60,867 nucleotides of DNA from CAVVNC01 sp963750015. Its GTDB lineage: Bacteria > Desulfobacterota > Syntrophorhabdia > Syntrophorhabdales > WCHB1-27. The position numbers and the translations under genes are program-made. Of the stretch, positions 1 to 8,435 are shown in pieces. Within the stretch, counting starts at the first letter, position 1. Each line of letters opens with the position of its first letter. The notes below the pieces were generated by a model. That model searched no databases. It saw nothing but the letters and a program-made list of their open reading frames with translations, and was not told the DNA's origin. The stretch is from contig CAVVPU010000213.1 in the NCBI GenBank assembly GCA_963750015.1, positions 1 to 60,867 on the forward strand, given 5' to 3'.

Positions 1-9
1 CCATCCTCC

Positions 10-1633
10 TTATACTTCGAACTGCCGGGCAATGCCCTGGAGATCGTTGCCCAGCCGCGAAAGCTCATTCGACGCCTTAAGTACCTCGATGGAGGACTGT
101 GAAGTGTCGGTGGATACGCCGGAAATGGACTCTATGTCTTTGCTGATCTGGTCGGAGGTCGCCGACATCTCCTCGATGGCCGTTGCGATCTGCTGCACCA
201 TCTGTTGAAGATCGCCACGCTCTTCACGATGGTCTCCAGTTCAACGCCGGCCTCGCTCGACAGGTCAACACCCCTCTCTACTTTGGAACTCACATGATCT
301 ATGGATGAGACTGCGCTTGTCACTTTGGTCTGGATTTCTCGTATGATGCCGCTTACCTCTGAGGTAGCCCCGGTGGTTCTCTCGGCGAGTTTCCTCACCT
401 CATCGGCAACCACGGCGAAACCCCTCCCGTGTTCTCCCGCCCTGGCCGCCTCTATGGCCGCGTTCAAGGCAAGGAGGTTCGTCTGGTCCGCGATCTCGTT
501 AATGATTCCAATGATGTTACCGATCCTCTTGGAAAGGTCATCGAGAGCACCGATATGTTGTGCGGATTCACTAACCGTACCGGCGATTTCCCTCACTTCT
601 TTGATTGCCTTTTCAACGGTCTTGCCTCCACTTTTGGCGGTCGATGCGGCTTCGTTGGCAGTGGAGGCGATGCTTGCGGCATTCCGTGCGATGTCCTCCA
701 CGGTCTGTGACATCTCCTCCGATGCGGTCGCCACTTGATGGGCCCTCTCAGCCTGCCGGCTTGCGCCTTCCGACATCTGCCCGGCGTGTGCCGAGAGCGG
801 GTCCCCGCTGCGGCCACGCTGTCCGATACCCGTTTCACGTTTCCTATGATGTCCCTCCACTTCTCTACCATGCCCTTAAATGCGGCCGACTGTTCTCTGA
901 ACTCGTCTTTTCTGTCGAGGTCGACGTCGAAATTAAGTTTGCCTGCCTCGAGCATTTGGACGGCAGAGATGCCCTCACGGATTGGAGTAACGATGCCGGA
1001 CGCGAATGTAATAGTCATGGCTATGGCGAGACCGATCGAGAGAAGCCCCACCGCGATAAGAATCCCGAGGGTCTTATGATACGACGTCTGCGCATTCCCG
1101 AAGGTCATGCCGACGCCGTCTTCGTAAAACTTCACGAGCTGATCGCACGCCTGATTCAACCTCTGGACGGTGAGTGCCGTGGAGGTCGTGTACAAAGACG
1201 AGGCCCCCTCGGTCTTCCCTGCCATGCCGAGTTGAACGACCTGGTTATTCACCCCTTTCCCCGAAGCGAGTAGGTCCTTGATCGTCGTCATCAGGTTCCG
1301 GGCCTCTGCCTGGTCCTCCCTCTTTTCCAACTCTTCGACGGCCTTCTTGTATTTTGTCCGTGCCGCATCTATCTTTCTCAAGGCATCCTGCCTAGCCGCT
1401 TCATCCCTTGAGACAATTACGGCGAGCACGCCCTTGTCTATCTCCGTGACGCTCTCTTTGATTGCTGTCGCACATCCTATCTTTGTCATGTCGACCTGGA
1501 CGAAGCGGGTGAATTTGTCGTTCAGCAAAGTCGCTCCCATGATGCCGGTCACGGCGAGTAATGCCATGATTAAGACAAGAACTCCGAACCCCAAACCAAG
1601 ACGTTTGCCTATGCCGATGTTTTTGAGCTTCAT
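10..1633 (-). CDS. Methyl-accepting chemotaxis protein, interrupted by two apparent frameshifts
   Basis: Membrane chemoreceptor that would signal to CheA/CheW. The ATG at 1633 follows a strong GGGAGG site and begins MKLKNIGIGKRLGLGFG. A first membrane segment (about residues 12-34) is followed by a helical periplasmic sensor region, a second membrane segment, a HAMP linker and the signalling domain. The conserved hairpin tip is clear (INEIADQTNLLALNAAIEAA, then GRGFAVVADEVRKLAERT). The reading frame shifts near 803-806 and again near 214-216; restoring one G (minus strand) in a short G run at each place gives a continuous protein of about 540 residues. No C-terminal CheR-docking pentapeptide is visible; it ends ARQFEV. 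On the minus strand, bases 10-5 read AGGAGG, probably the ribosome site of a following gene outside the window. Sequencing error is more likely than true decay because the rest is well conserved. Confidence 0.85.
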
Positions 1634-1797
1634 GATTCCTCCCTTCAAGAATTCGAAGATGCTTCCTGCTCGCTTTTCTGCCTGCACCAGTTGTCTTCAT
1701 CATTGCCAAAGTGGACGTACGTACCGCTCATGAATAGTTAATCGCCCTGTGGCGACGAAGGATTAAGGCTGGAAAAGGTGAGTTGTTGCGGAATTAT

Positions 1798-1816
1798 CGT
1801 AGAGCTTTTCTCTACG
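1798..1816 (-). terminator. Short hairpin at the end of the PAS-LuxR gene
   Basis: CGTAGAG and CTCTACG form a 7-bp stem around a 5-nt loop directly after the stop codon of the PAS-LuxR gene. The tract after it on the minus strand (ATAATT) is only weakly U-rich, so this is a modest terminator candidate. Confidence 0.3.
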
Positions 1817-2773
1817 TTATTCTTGAAGCGAAAGGAGATAGCTCCGTAGATTAATGTCCTTATTGCGCACACCGAGCTTGCTTCTGATGTTGTTCCTGTG
1901 GGTGTGAACGGTCCCCGTGCCTACCTTCAGGATATCCGCAATCTCTTTGTTTGTCCGGCCGTTCTTGATGAGGTTCGCGATCTGGATCTCCGTGGGCGTG
2001 AAGTTGGCGTATATGGCGGTTATTCTGCGCAAGAACGGTGAAATAACCTCGTTCAGGTTTGACTCTATCATCACCAGACACGCCATCTGGTCTTTCGTCA
2101 GGCTCCTGCTCCTTAGTCTCTCGATATAGGGGAATACAAGCTCCTTGATGTTGCCAAGGATGGTGCTCTCAAGGGTCCTTTTGTCCTTTTCCATATGACT
2201 CAACACTACCTTAAGGGCGGTATTGGCATCCTCGAGATTCACGGACTTCTCCTCCAATTCGCGTTCCCTGTGCCTTAAAGCCTCTTCGGCCCGTTTGCAG
2301 GGTGTGATGTCCTCCACAACTGCCATGATCGCATCACGCCCCCGGTATTTGAATGGGAAGCTCGTCACCTTCACGTCTATAGCAGTCCTATCGGTACGAA
2401 GGAATTTCTCCTCTACGAGGGGAGCCCTCTTTCCGTCAAGCGTGATGCGTCTGATTCTCTCTTCCACCAAGTCCCGGTAATCGGGATGAAGAAACCCTCG
2501 AATGGGCCTCCCGCGCAGTTTTTCCTGACTGCCGACGCCGAGCATACGGGCAAGAGCAGGATTGGTAAACTGGATTTTTCCATCGGCATGGATCAGGATT
2601 CCGGCCGGGGAAAGCTGCACCACAGCGCGGTACTGTTCTTCTGTTTCCTTGAGGGCTTCTTCCGATTGTTTGCGCTCAATGGCGTTCTCAGGGGGCAGTC
2701 CGTGGCCAACCGGGCCGTCCACTCTGTTCGGTTTCTCCGCGAATTGGGAATACTTCCGCTCGCTTTCCTTCAT
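1817..2773 (-). CDS. PAS-domain LuxR-family transcriptional regulator
   Basis: Probable one-component or kinase-coupled regulator of about 318 residues. A PAS sensor domain (about 45-160) begins YRAVVQLSPAGILIHADGK and ends in the usual PAC motif VVEDITPCKRAEEAL. A coiled coil follows (about 160-215), and a C-terminal LuxR-type HTH (FTPTEIQIANLIKNGRTNKE, then GTVHTHRNNIRSKLGV) binds DNA. There is no receiver or kinase domain. GTG at 2776 and ATG at 2773 are adjacent; the GAGG site fits the ATG better. It lies 107 nt downstream of the STAS-like gene on the same strand, so it may share the signalling operon. The ligand cannot be told from sequence. Confidence 0.85.
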   Translation of the reverse strand: MKESERKYSQFAEKPNRVDGPVGHGLPPENAIERKQSEEALKETEEQYRAVVQLSPAGILIHADGKIQFTNPALARMLGVGSQEKLRGRPIRGFLHPDYRDLVEERIRRITLDGKRAPLVEEKFLRTDRTAIDVKVTSFPFKYRGRDAIMAVVEDITPCKRAEEALRHRERELEEKSVNLEDANTALKVVLSHMEKDKRTLESTILGNIKELVFPYIERLRSRSLTKDQMACLVMIESNLNEVISPFLRRITAIYANFTPTEIQIANLIKNGRTNKEIADILKVGTGTVHTHRNNIRSKLGVRNKDINLRSYLLSLQE

Positions 2774-2880
2774 CACCGCCTCAATGTTTTTCGTCGGCCA
2801 TGCTTAGCCCGGTGCTCGACAAACGGGCCGCGATCGTCGTCGCATCCTGAATCCCTGTGTCGAGATACGCTTTTTTGCCC

Positions 2881-3270
2881 TTACCACGTGCCTCCGTCCT
2901 CGGCAAGCCAGTCAATAGCGTCTTTCATTTCTGTAAAGGCTCGATACTTGAGTGATTGGATGTCCATCAACACTTCGAGTGCTTTCGCCATGGATATGCT
3001 TGCGTCGTCGTTCGCTATGACCGCCGCTATCTTATGGCGAAAATTGTTCTTATAACGGACAAGCTCGGCAGCACAACGGAGCAGATGGCCCGTATCTTCA
3101 ATCTCTAGAGTAGTGCCCGTGAGGTCTATCAGAATACCGGCTGCCGGATTGAAGGCAGCAACAGCGGCGAGTTGAAGAATCAATTGTTTCGAATGGTCCC
3201 CGTCAATGGCTCCCCGCCCTTCGATCCGGACAAAATCTCTCATTCGATGAATTTGAGTAATGAATGGCAT
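2881..3270 (-). CDS. STAS/SpoIIAA-like protein
   Basis: Small cytoplasmic protein of about 129 residues. The alternating beta/alpha pattern (MRDFVRIEGRGAIDGDHSKQ, GILIDLTGTTLEIEDTG, KIAAVIANDDASISMAKALE, KYRAFTEMKDAIDWL) matches STAS-like or SpoIIAA-like proteins that modulate kinases or regulators by protein contact. No conserved phosphoacceptor serine is obvious. It starts 13 bp after the end of the hybrid kinase gene, so the two are almost certainly cotranscribed. An in-frame GTG at 3276 is possible, but AAAGG is better spaced for the ATG at 3270. Confidence 0.6.
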   Translation of the reverse strand: MPFITQIHRMRDFVRIEGRGAIDGDHSKQLILQLAAVAAFNPAAGILIDLTGTTLEIEDTGHLLRCAAELVRYKNNFRHKIAAVIANDDASISMAKALEVLMDIQSLKYRAFTEMKDAIDWLAEDGGTW

Positions 3271-3282
3271 TACCACCGCCTT

Positions 3283-5628
3283 TCAGCCCGCATCCGGCCT
3301 GTCAAGCACCACTCTCACCTTTGCAAGCAGTTCTGTGAGCGAAACGGGCTTGTGCAAGAAATCCACCGTATCTTTCCGAACTCCCTTCTCCAGGACAACG
3401 TCGCCTGTATAACCGCTGATGAACACACTCTTGACGCTGGGGTCGATGCGGGCGATCTCGTCGAGCACCTCCTTGCCGTTCCTCCCCGGCATTACCACGT
3501 CCGCGATGACAAGGTCTATGGCTTTCCCGTGCTCGTTGAAAACCGTGATCGCTTCTTCACCGTCGGCGGCCTCGAGAACCGTGTAGCCGTGGCCCGAGAG
3601 GATCGTTGCCATCATGGTCCTCACGTCATTATCGTCTTCAATGACAAGGATCGTTTCTTCGCCTCTCGCCGGAGCTATGTTTTCGAGGGCTTCGGACAGA
3701 ATCGCCCTATCGGTGAGGGGGAGGTATATGTTGAAAGTTGTCCCCTTGCCGAGGGCGCTCATCGCGGTGATGTATCCGTCGTGCTGCTTCACTATGCCAT
3801 ACACGCTTGAAAGGCCGAGCCCCGTCCCTTTGCCGGCCTTTTTGGTCGTGAAGAACGGCTCGAAGATCCGAGCCATCGTCTCTGCGCTCATGCCGGTCCC
3901 GGTGTCGGAGACGGAGAGCATGGCATATCTGCCCGGCCTGCCGAACCCGTGAATTTTCACGAACTCATTGTCCAGGGTCACCGGATCAATGCTGACGGTA
4001 AGAAGTCCACCCTTGGGCATTGCGTCCCGGGCGTTCGTGGTGAGATTCATGAGGACCTGGCCGATCTGGGCGACGTCGAGCATGACGACCAGGTCCTGGT
4101 CCGCAACATTCACCATGAGCTTGACGTCCTCAGGCAGCAGTCTCTTCAGGAGCTTTGTCGTGCCCGACACGACGGCATTCACCTCATGGGGAGAAACCTG
4201 TATTTCTTGTTTGCGGCTGAAGGCAAGAAGGCTTTGCGTGAGATCAGCCGCTTTCTCCGATGAGGCTATGATTTGGTCTGCATAGGCCCTCCTGGGGTCG
4301 TCAGGGTCGATACCCCTTTGAATGAGACTGCCGAAGCCCATGATAACGGTGAGCAGGTTATTGAAGTCATGGGCCACTCCTCCTGCCAGGGTCCCGAGGG
4401 CCTCCATCTTCTGCGAGTGGCGGAGTTGGTCCCGAAGGCTTTTTTTCTCGGTGATGTCGCGAGCGAAACCGAACGCATATGCCCTGCCCCTGAAGTGAAC
4501 ATGGGAGATATTGACTTCTACCGGAAATTCGGTGCCGTCCTTGCGCCGCCATATTGACTCGTCGACAAAAGAACCCTCCTTTCGTAGCTGTCTCCAAATC
4601 TCTTTCATCGATTCCTTCGAACGACGAGGGAGGATTGGGAAGATATCCTTTCCAATCAATTCTTCGCGGGTGTAACCGAGCAATCTGCGGGCCGCATCGT
4701 TGATATACGTAATCATGTTGTTACTGTCTATCCAGAAGGCAAGGTCATGATGGGTGTCTATTGATCGTTTGAGCATGGCGATCTCTTCTTCCGCCGTCTT
4801 GCGCCCGGTAATATCCTGATTTACACCGTAGCACCTGGTAACCCGGCCCGTGGCGTCCCGGCTCAGGTGCATACGCGCGTTGATGTAACGCACGTCGCCG
4901 TTCCTGCGGATGATACGGTGCCCGGTGTCCCTCTGGTACTCGTGTTCCGTACTCACCAACCGTTTCTCCGCAGCCCGGTGGAAGAGGTCCATATCGTCGG
5001 GGTGCACGAACCTTTTGCTGTACTCTTCTCTGGACATCCGGTAGCCGCCTTCCCGTTCCGCGCTGGTGCCGTAAAAGGCATAGAAGGGGTCGTTGAAAAT
5101 AAACTCCCCGGTTGTCGTATCGACCTCCCAATAAACGATGTGGGCGAGGTCCATGGCATCCGAGAGTTTCAGTTGACTCGCCCGCAGTGCCTCCGCTGCG
5201 CGCCGCTGCTCGGTTATGTCGTTTCCGATGCACAGTATCTCGCCCCCCCTGCCGTTGCCGTTGGAAATCACTCTATTTGTCCAGGCGACCCATACCCGTT
5301 CGCCGTTATGCCGCACGTTCTCGTTCACGTTGTTCGCATAGCGATCCGGGTTGCCTGCGATGTCATCCATGAGCTTCCGGAGGTTTCGGCCTGTGGATTC
5401 GAATAGGGGCACTATCGTCCCGACCGCTTTTCTTCCCAGTATCTCCTCTTCAGGGTAGCCGAAAAAGCGCTGTGCGAATTTATTGAGAAAAGTGATTCTT
5501 CCCGACCTATCCATGGTAAGCATGATGCTGTTTGCGTTTTCTACCAACGCGCGGTACTTCCGATCGCTTGTCTCATGCGTCTCAAGCCCCGCCTTCGCCT
5601 GCTTGTCCTCGATGACGTCCTTTCCCAC
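3283..5628 (-). CDS. PAS hybrid sensor histidine kinase with receiver domain
   Basis: Cytoplasmic hybrid kinase of 781 residues with no membrane segment. It has three PAS domains (about 25-140, 150-275, 285-400), a HisKA domain with H-box AGGVAHDFNNLLTVI, an ATPase domain (DTGTGMSAETMARIFEPFF, GKGTGLGLSSVYGIV) and a C-terminal receiver (ILVIEDDNDVRTMM; acceptor in DLVIADVVMPG). The second PAS with its neighbour (FIFNDPFYAFYGTS, FVHPDD) matches the kinase at 46027-48957, so the two are paralogues. The start is GTG with a weak AGGTG site, 11 bp after the 66-codon ORF upstream. The downstream STAS-like and PAS-LuxR proteins are likely partners. The terminal receiver lacks an output domain, so a separate Hpt or regulator is probably used. 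Confidence 0.9.
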   Translation of the reverse strand: MGKDVIEDKQAKAGLETHETSDRKYRALVENANSIMLTMDRSGRITFLNKFAQRFFGYPEEEILGRKAVGTIVPLFESTGRNLRKLMDDIAGNPDRYANNVNENVRHNGERVWVAWTNRVISNGNGRGGEILCIGNDITEQRRAAEALRASQLKLSDAMDLAHIVYWEVDTTTGEFIFNDPFYAFYGTSAEREGGYRMSREEYSKRFVHPDDMDLFHRAAEKRLVSTEHEYQRDTGHRIIRRNGDVRYINARMHLSRDATGRVTRCYGVNQDITGRKTAEEEIAMLKRSIDTHHDLAFWIDSNNMITYINDAARRLLGYTREELIGKDIFPILPRRSKESMKEIWRQLRKEGSFVDESIWRRKDGTEFPVEVNISHVHFRGRAYAFGFARDITEKKSLRDQLRHSQKMEALGTLAGGVAHDFNNLLTVIMGFGSLIQRGIDPDDPRRAYADQIIASSEKAADLTQSLLAFSRKQEIQVSPHEVNAVVSGTTKLLKRLLPEDVKLMVNVADQDLVVMLDVAQIGQVLMNLTTNARDAMPKGGLLTVSIDPVTLDNEFVKIHGFGRPGRYAMLSVSDTGTGMSAETMARIFEPFFTTKKAGKGTGLGLSSVYGIVKQHDGYITAMSALGKGTTFNIYLPLTDRAILSEALENIAPARGEETILVIEDDNDVRTMMATILSGHGYTVLEAADGEEAITVFNEHGKAIDLVIADVVMPGRNGKEVLDEIARIDPSVKSVFISGYTGDVVLEKGVRKDTVDFLHKPVSLTELLAKVRVVLDRPDAG

Positions 5629-5639
5629 CGGTGCACCTA

Positions 5640-5840
5640 TTATCGGGCCGTCTCGGTCCCGTATTCGATAAACTCGCGACGGTCAATGCCGAGGACAGTC
5701 GGCCAGGTCGCCGGTTTCTGCCGCGGAATCCGCGCCGCGCCCGTGAGAAGTACAATTCCTTCGCCGGTCATGGCCGTTCTGCTCCCGGTTCCGTACCCTG
5801 TCCGTGCTCCGATTGTCTGGCTGCAACAGTCGTATTTCAT
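5640..5840 (-). CDS. Small hypothetical protein (66 residues)
   Basis: Not recognised. The ORF starts MKYDCCSQT and is Gly/Thr/Arg-rich, with no membrane segment. The adjacent cysteines near the start could bind metal or form a disulfide, but nothing further supports that. Its ATG overlaps the stop of the 96-codon gene upstream (ATGA), and it ends 11 bp before the hybrid kinase. Translational coupling is the main reason for calling it. Confidence 0.4.
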   Translation of the reverse strand: MKYDCCSQTIGARTGYGTGSRTAMTGEGIVLLTGAARIPRQKPATWPTVLGIDRREFIEYGTETAR

Positions 5841-6127
5841 TTTCCGCTCCTTTCCCTTGCGACGAGAACGGTGTGATCGACGAGCCCAAGCGCATTGAGC
5901 GAATCAAGAATCACCATGGATGTATCACTTCCCCAAGCGGGAATTGACTCCGTATTCCAGGTAAAAACCAGGCTGAAGCCGGCCGGGGCCGACTCGTGAG
6001 AGAACACCTGCGCCGATTCGAGTTGTTTGCTCCCGATCACCGATTCGGCCGCTTCCATAAGGAAATCCATAACCCTATCCGCTTTGCTTGGCGCTGTTTT
6101 CACCCGTATTTCCTCCAGCCATCTCAT
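5837..6127 (-). CDS. Hypothetical protein (96 residues), first gene of the kinase operon
   Basis: Not recognised. It reads as a compact soluble alpha/beta protein: MRWLEEIRVKTAPSKADRVM, then an amphipathic helix, then strands (GFSLVFTWNTES) and a helix (MVILDSLNALGLVDHTVLVA). The pattern resembles small antibiotic-monooxygenase-like or ACT-like folds, but there is no diagnostic motif. It overlaps the next ORF by ATGA and appears to lead the operon ending in the hybrid kinase, STAS-like and LuxR genes, so a role in sensing is possible. Only a weak ribosome site is visible. Confidence 0.5.
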   Translation of the reverse strand: MRWLEEIRVKTAPSKADRVMDFLMEAAESVIGSKQLESAQVFSHESAPAGFSLVFTWNTESIPAWGSDTSMVILDSLNALGLVDHTVLVARERSGK

Positions 6128-6206
6128 GCCGCTACCAAAGCATTAACTGCGCCAAAGGATAAAACCTATACATACCAATAAGTTATGAGTAGTATTCCAC
6201 ATTATT

Positions 6207-6242
6207 TCACATATATGACGAATAGATTCATCATATATGTGA
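6207..6242. promoter_or_regulatory. Perfect 12-bp inverted repeat between divergent genes
   Basis: TCACATATATGA and TCATATATGTGA are perfect inverted arms around a 12-bp spacer in the 185-bp gap between the divergent 96-codon gene and the sigma-54 activator. The AT-rich arms and symmetric placement suggest a two-site operator for a dimeric regulator, not a terminator (there is no GC-rich stem or U tract). Confidence 0.55.
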
Positions 6243-6312
6243 TTTGCCTGCAAAAGGTCTCCGAAGAAACGGTGTATATGAAATAAGACAAAAGCAGTGT
6301 TAAAATGTTGCC

Positions 6313-7851
6313 ATGATCGACGAGTATGAATTTTTCAGGGAGATGTCAGTGAGGATATGCGGTAACCTCGAGATCGATAAAGCCCTGGGACGGTGTTTCG
6401 AGTACGTGCGCCGGATCATGCCGGTCGACGAACTCTTCATTCAGTCCTACAACCGGGAAACCGGGTGCCTCAGCCTTCTCGCGGTTGCCGATTCCTCCGG
6501 GTCTCGCCTTATATCGGAAGAGTTTTTTCTGGCTCCCGCCTTGCGCCGACTCATCGAGGAGGCGGAGCAATCGCGCCGCGGCAGAAAGGCAAACAATTTA
6601 GGAGTGGACCCGATCATCAGGGAAGTGAACAAGGTCCTTGGACGGCCCCCTTCTTCGGTGCTCGTCAATCCCATAACTTTGGAGGGGAAATATGTGGGGG
6701 CATTGTCTGCCCGCGTCGAAGGGGAAGGAAAGTATACGGAAGAGCATGTGCATGCCTGGGAGCTGGTGAACGAACCCACGGCGATCGCCCTCGCGAACCA
6801 CCTTAAGTACCGGGAGCTGAACAGGCTCAAGAACCTTGTAGAGGATGACAAAAGATATCTCGAAAAGGAACTGAGGAATGAGCGCGGACAAACGCTCGTG
6901 GGCGCGGATTTCGGCCTTCGGGAGGTGATGGAGAAGGTACGGAGAGTCGCTCCCCTTTCGAGCCCCGTCCTTCTGATCGGAGAGACCGGGACGGGAAAGG
7001 AAATCATTGCAAACGCCATCCACAACCTTTCTCACAGGGGCGAAGGGCCGCTCATCAAAGTGAACTGCGGAGCCATCCCGGAGACCCTGGTGGACAGCGA
7101 GTTGTTCGGCCACGAGAAAGGAGCCTTTACGGGGGCAATCGAGCAGAAGCGCGGTCGTTTCGAGCGGGCCCAGGGCGGAACCATCTTTCTCGATGAGGTC
7201 TCGGAGCTGCCGCCGCAGGTGCAGGTCCGCCTTCTTCGTGTGCTCCAGGAAAAGGAAATCGAACGCGTTGGTGGCACGAAACCGATAAAGGTCGATGCGC
7301 GGGTCGTGTCGGCCACGAACAGGGATCTGGAGAGTCTGGTCGCAAACGGGCAGTTTCGGGAAGACCTCTACTTCCGCTTGAGCGTCTTCCCTATTTCGGT
7401 GCCGCCTCTGCGCGAGAGGAAGAACGACATACCGAGCCTCGTTCATCACTTTATCCTGAAAAAGGCGCGAGAGATGGTCCTGCCCGTTATTCCGGCCCTC
7501 GCACCGGGCGAGATCGACCGGCTCATGACATACGATTGGCGCGGAAATGTGCGGGAGCTGGAGAATGCGGTAGAACGGGCCATCATTCTCTCTGACGCTA
7601 AATGCGTGACATTTGAGGGTATCACAGGCCGCCGCACTCCTGTGCCGGCCGAAGGCCATGCCCTTGGCGAACAGGAGGCCGAACGGCTCGATGACGTAGA
7701 AGCACGACACATCGAAGCCATTCTCAAAAAAGCCGGGGGCAAGGTGAGCGGAAAGGGAGGCGCCGCTGAGTTGCTTGGCATTCATCCCGAAACACTCAGG
7801 CACAGGATGAGGAAGCTGGGGATCAGGTTCGGGCGGGGGCACTTGAGGTGA
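6313..7851 (+). CDS. GAF-domain sigma-54-dependent transcriptional activator
   Basis: NtrC/FhlA-type enhancer-binding protein of 512 residues. An N-terminal GAF-like sensor (about 10-175) is followed by a short coiled coil, an AAA+ domain (about 195-430) and a Fis-type C-terminal HTH (about 460-505; GGAAELLGIHPETLRHRMRK). The AAA+ domain shows Walker A GETGTGKE, the sigma-54 contact loop GAFTGA, Walker B GTIFLDEVSEL and an arginine-finger region FREDLYFRL. The GAF domain replaces the receiver of NtrC, so it probably responds to a small molecule. It is divergent from the small-gene/kinase operon and the inverted repeat at 6207-6242 lies between them; autoregulation there is an inference. No consensus sigma-54 promoter was seen next to it. 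Confidence 0.92.
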   Translation: MIDEYEFFREMSVRICGNLEIDKALGRCFEYVRRIMPVDELFIQSYNRETGCLSLLAVADSSGSRLISEEFFLAPALRRLIEEAEQSRRGRKANNLGVDPIIREVNKVLGRPPSSVLVNPITLEGKYVGALSARVEGEGKYTEEHVHAWELVNEPTAIALANHLKYRELNRLKNLVEDDKRYLEKELRNERGQTLVGADFGLREVMEKVRRVAPLSSPVLLIGETGTGKEIIANAIHNLSHRGEGPLIKVNCGAIPETLVDSELFGHEKGAFTGAIEQKRGRFERAQGGTIFLDEVSELPPQVQVRLLRVLQEKEIERVGGTKPIKVDARVVSATNRDLESLVANGQFREDLYFRLSVFPISVPPLRERKNDIPSLVHHFILKKAREMVLPVIPALAPGEIDRLMTYDWRGNVRELENAVERAIILSDAKCVTFEGITGRRTPVPAEGHALGEQEAERLDDVEARHIEAILKKAGGKVSGKGGAAELLGIHPETLRHRMRKLGIRFGRGHLR

Positions 7852-8075
7852 TAATCAGGTATCTATCGGTCTCGAGAAGGCCCTGTTTCCCTGAAGTCTC
7901 TCCCCTTCTTCGTCCTGCATGGGCCTTAGTCCGTTCCTCAAATGACCGTTATTATTGGATAATTATTCCCCATTGACACCCAAGAGAACGGCTTGTCTCC
8001 TTGTCCGAGGCGCGGGGCGCAGCCTTTCGGCCGACGGCACCGTGAGCCGTCCCCGCAACCCGGCCGCGGTGGTTC
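7852..8075. other. Intergenic stretch with no recognised gene
   Basis: Gap after the sigma-54 activator. It is AT-rich around 7940-7975, then GC-rich. A TTGACA occurs at 7973-7978 but no matching -10 follows. No hairpin terminator or gene was recognised. Confidence 0.4.
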
Positions 8076-8249
8076 CTACAGTCCACCTTTCCTTATGATC
8101 GAGAAGATCAGCCAGAGCCCGATGAAGGCGGTGACGAGAAGCCCAGCCAAACCCAGGACCGGCATACTATGCCACGTCGGTGGGGTTCGGGAAAGGACTA
8201 TGAGACTCGACGCAATGAGGAGAGAACCGAGGACCACATTGGATTTCCT
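8076..8249 (-). pseudogene. C-terminal remnant of an AarF/UbiB-family protein
   Basis: Reading minus from 8249 to the TAG at 8076, about 55 codons give NVVLGSLLIASSLIVLS, then PVLGLAGLLVTAFIGLWLI and FSIIRKGGL. This is the typical two-helix membrane tail of UbiB/ABC1 kinase-like proteins (N-R-x-x-L-G..., G-x-x-L/A-G-x-x-G-x-W-L-I). The UbiB kinase-like core is missing: an in-frame TGA lies just upstream and the preceding DNA up to the hydrolase stop does not encode it in any frame I read. It is therefore a truncated relic, probably left when neighbouring genes were rearranged. Its distance from the hydrolase (187 bp) gives no sign of current expression. Confidence 0.6.
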
Positions 8250-8360
8250 TCAAATGTCACAATTTCAATTACGGCCCGCCCGCCCTTTAGTGGATGTCCC
8301 CCCATGGCCCCCGGTGTCATAAAAACTTGCTTCTTCTTGTATCTGACGTCATTCGTCGTT

Positions 8361-8398
8361 GGTGCCACCGCACGTGCGATGCACGCGCCGGTGGCACC
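8361..8398. terminator. Strong hairpin downstream of the hydrolase gene
   Basis: GGTGCCACCG and CGGTGGCACC are perfect 10-bp arms around an 18-nt loop, itself partly self-complementary (GCACGTGC, GCACGCGC). It lies 38 bp past the hydrolase stop on the minus strand. There is no U tract, so it could act as an mRNA 3-prime stem or a factor-assisted terminator. Confidence 0.4.
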
Positions 8399-8435
8399 CC
8401 CGACATAGGTATTACGTCAAGCACCTAATGGCAAA

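Noticed and set aside
6598..7842. 414-codon minus-strand frame opposite the sigma-54 activator
   Set aside because: Antisense to a fully recognised AAA+ gene; composition is His/Arg-rich without motifs.
7993..8408. Two plus-strand ORFs (109 and 79 codons) after the sigma-54 gene
   Set aside because: They run antisense to the UbiB remnant, which has real family similarity.
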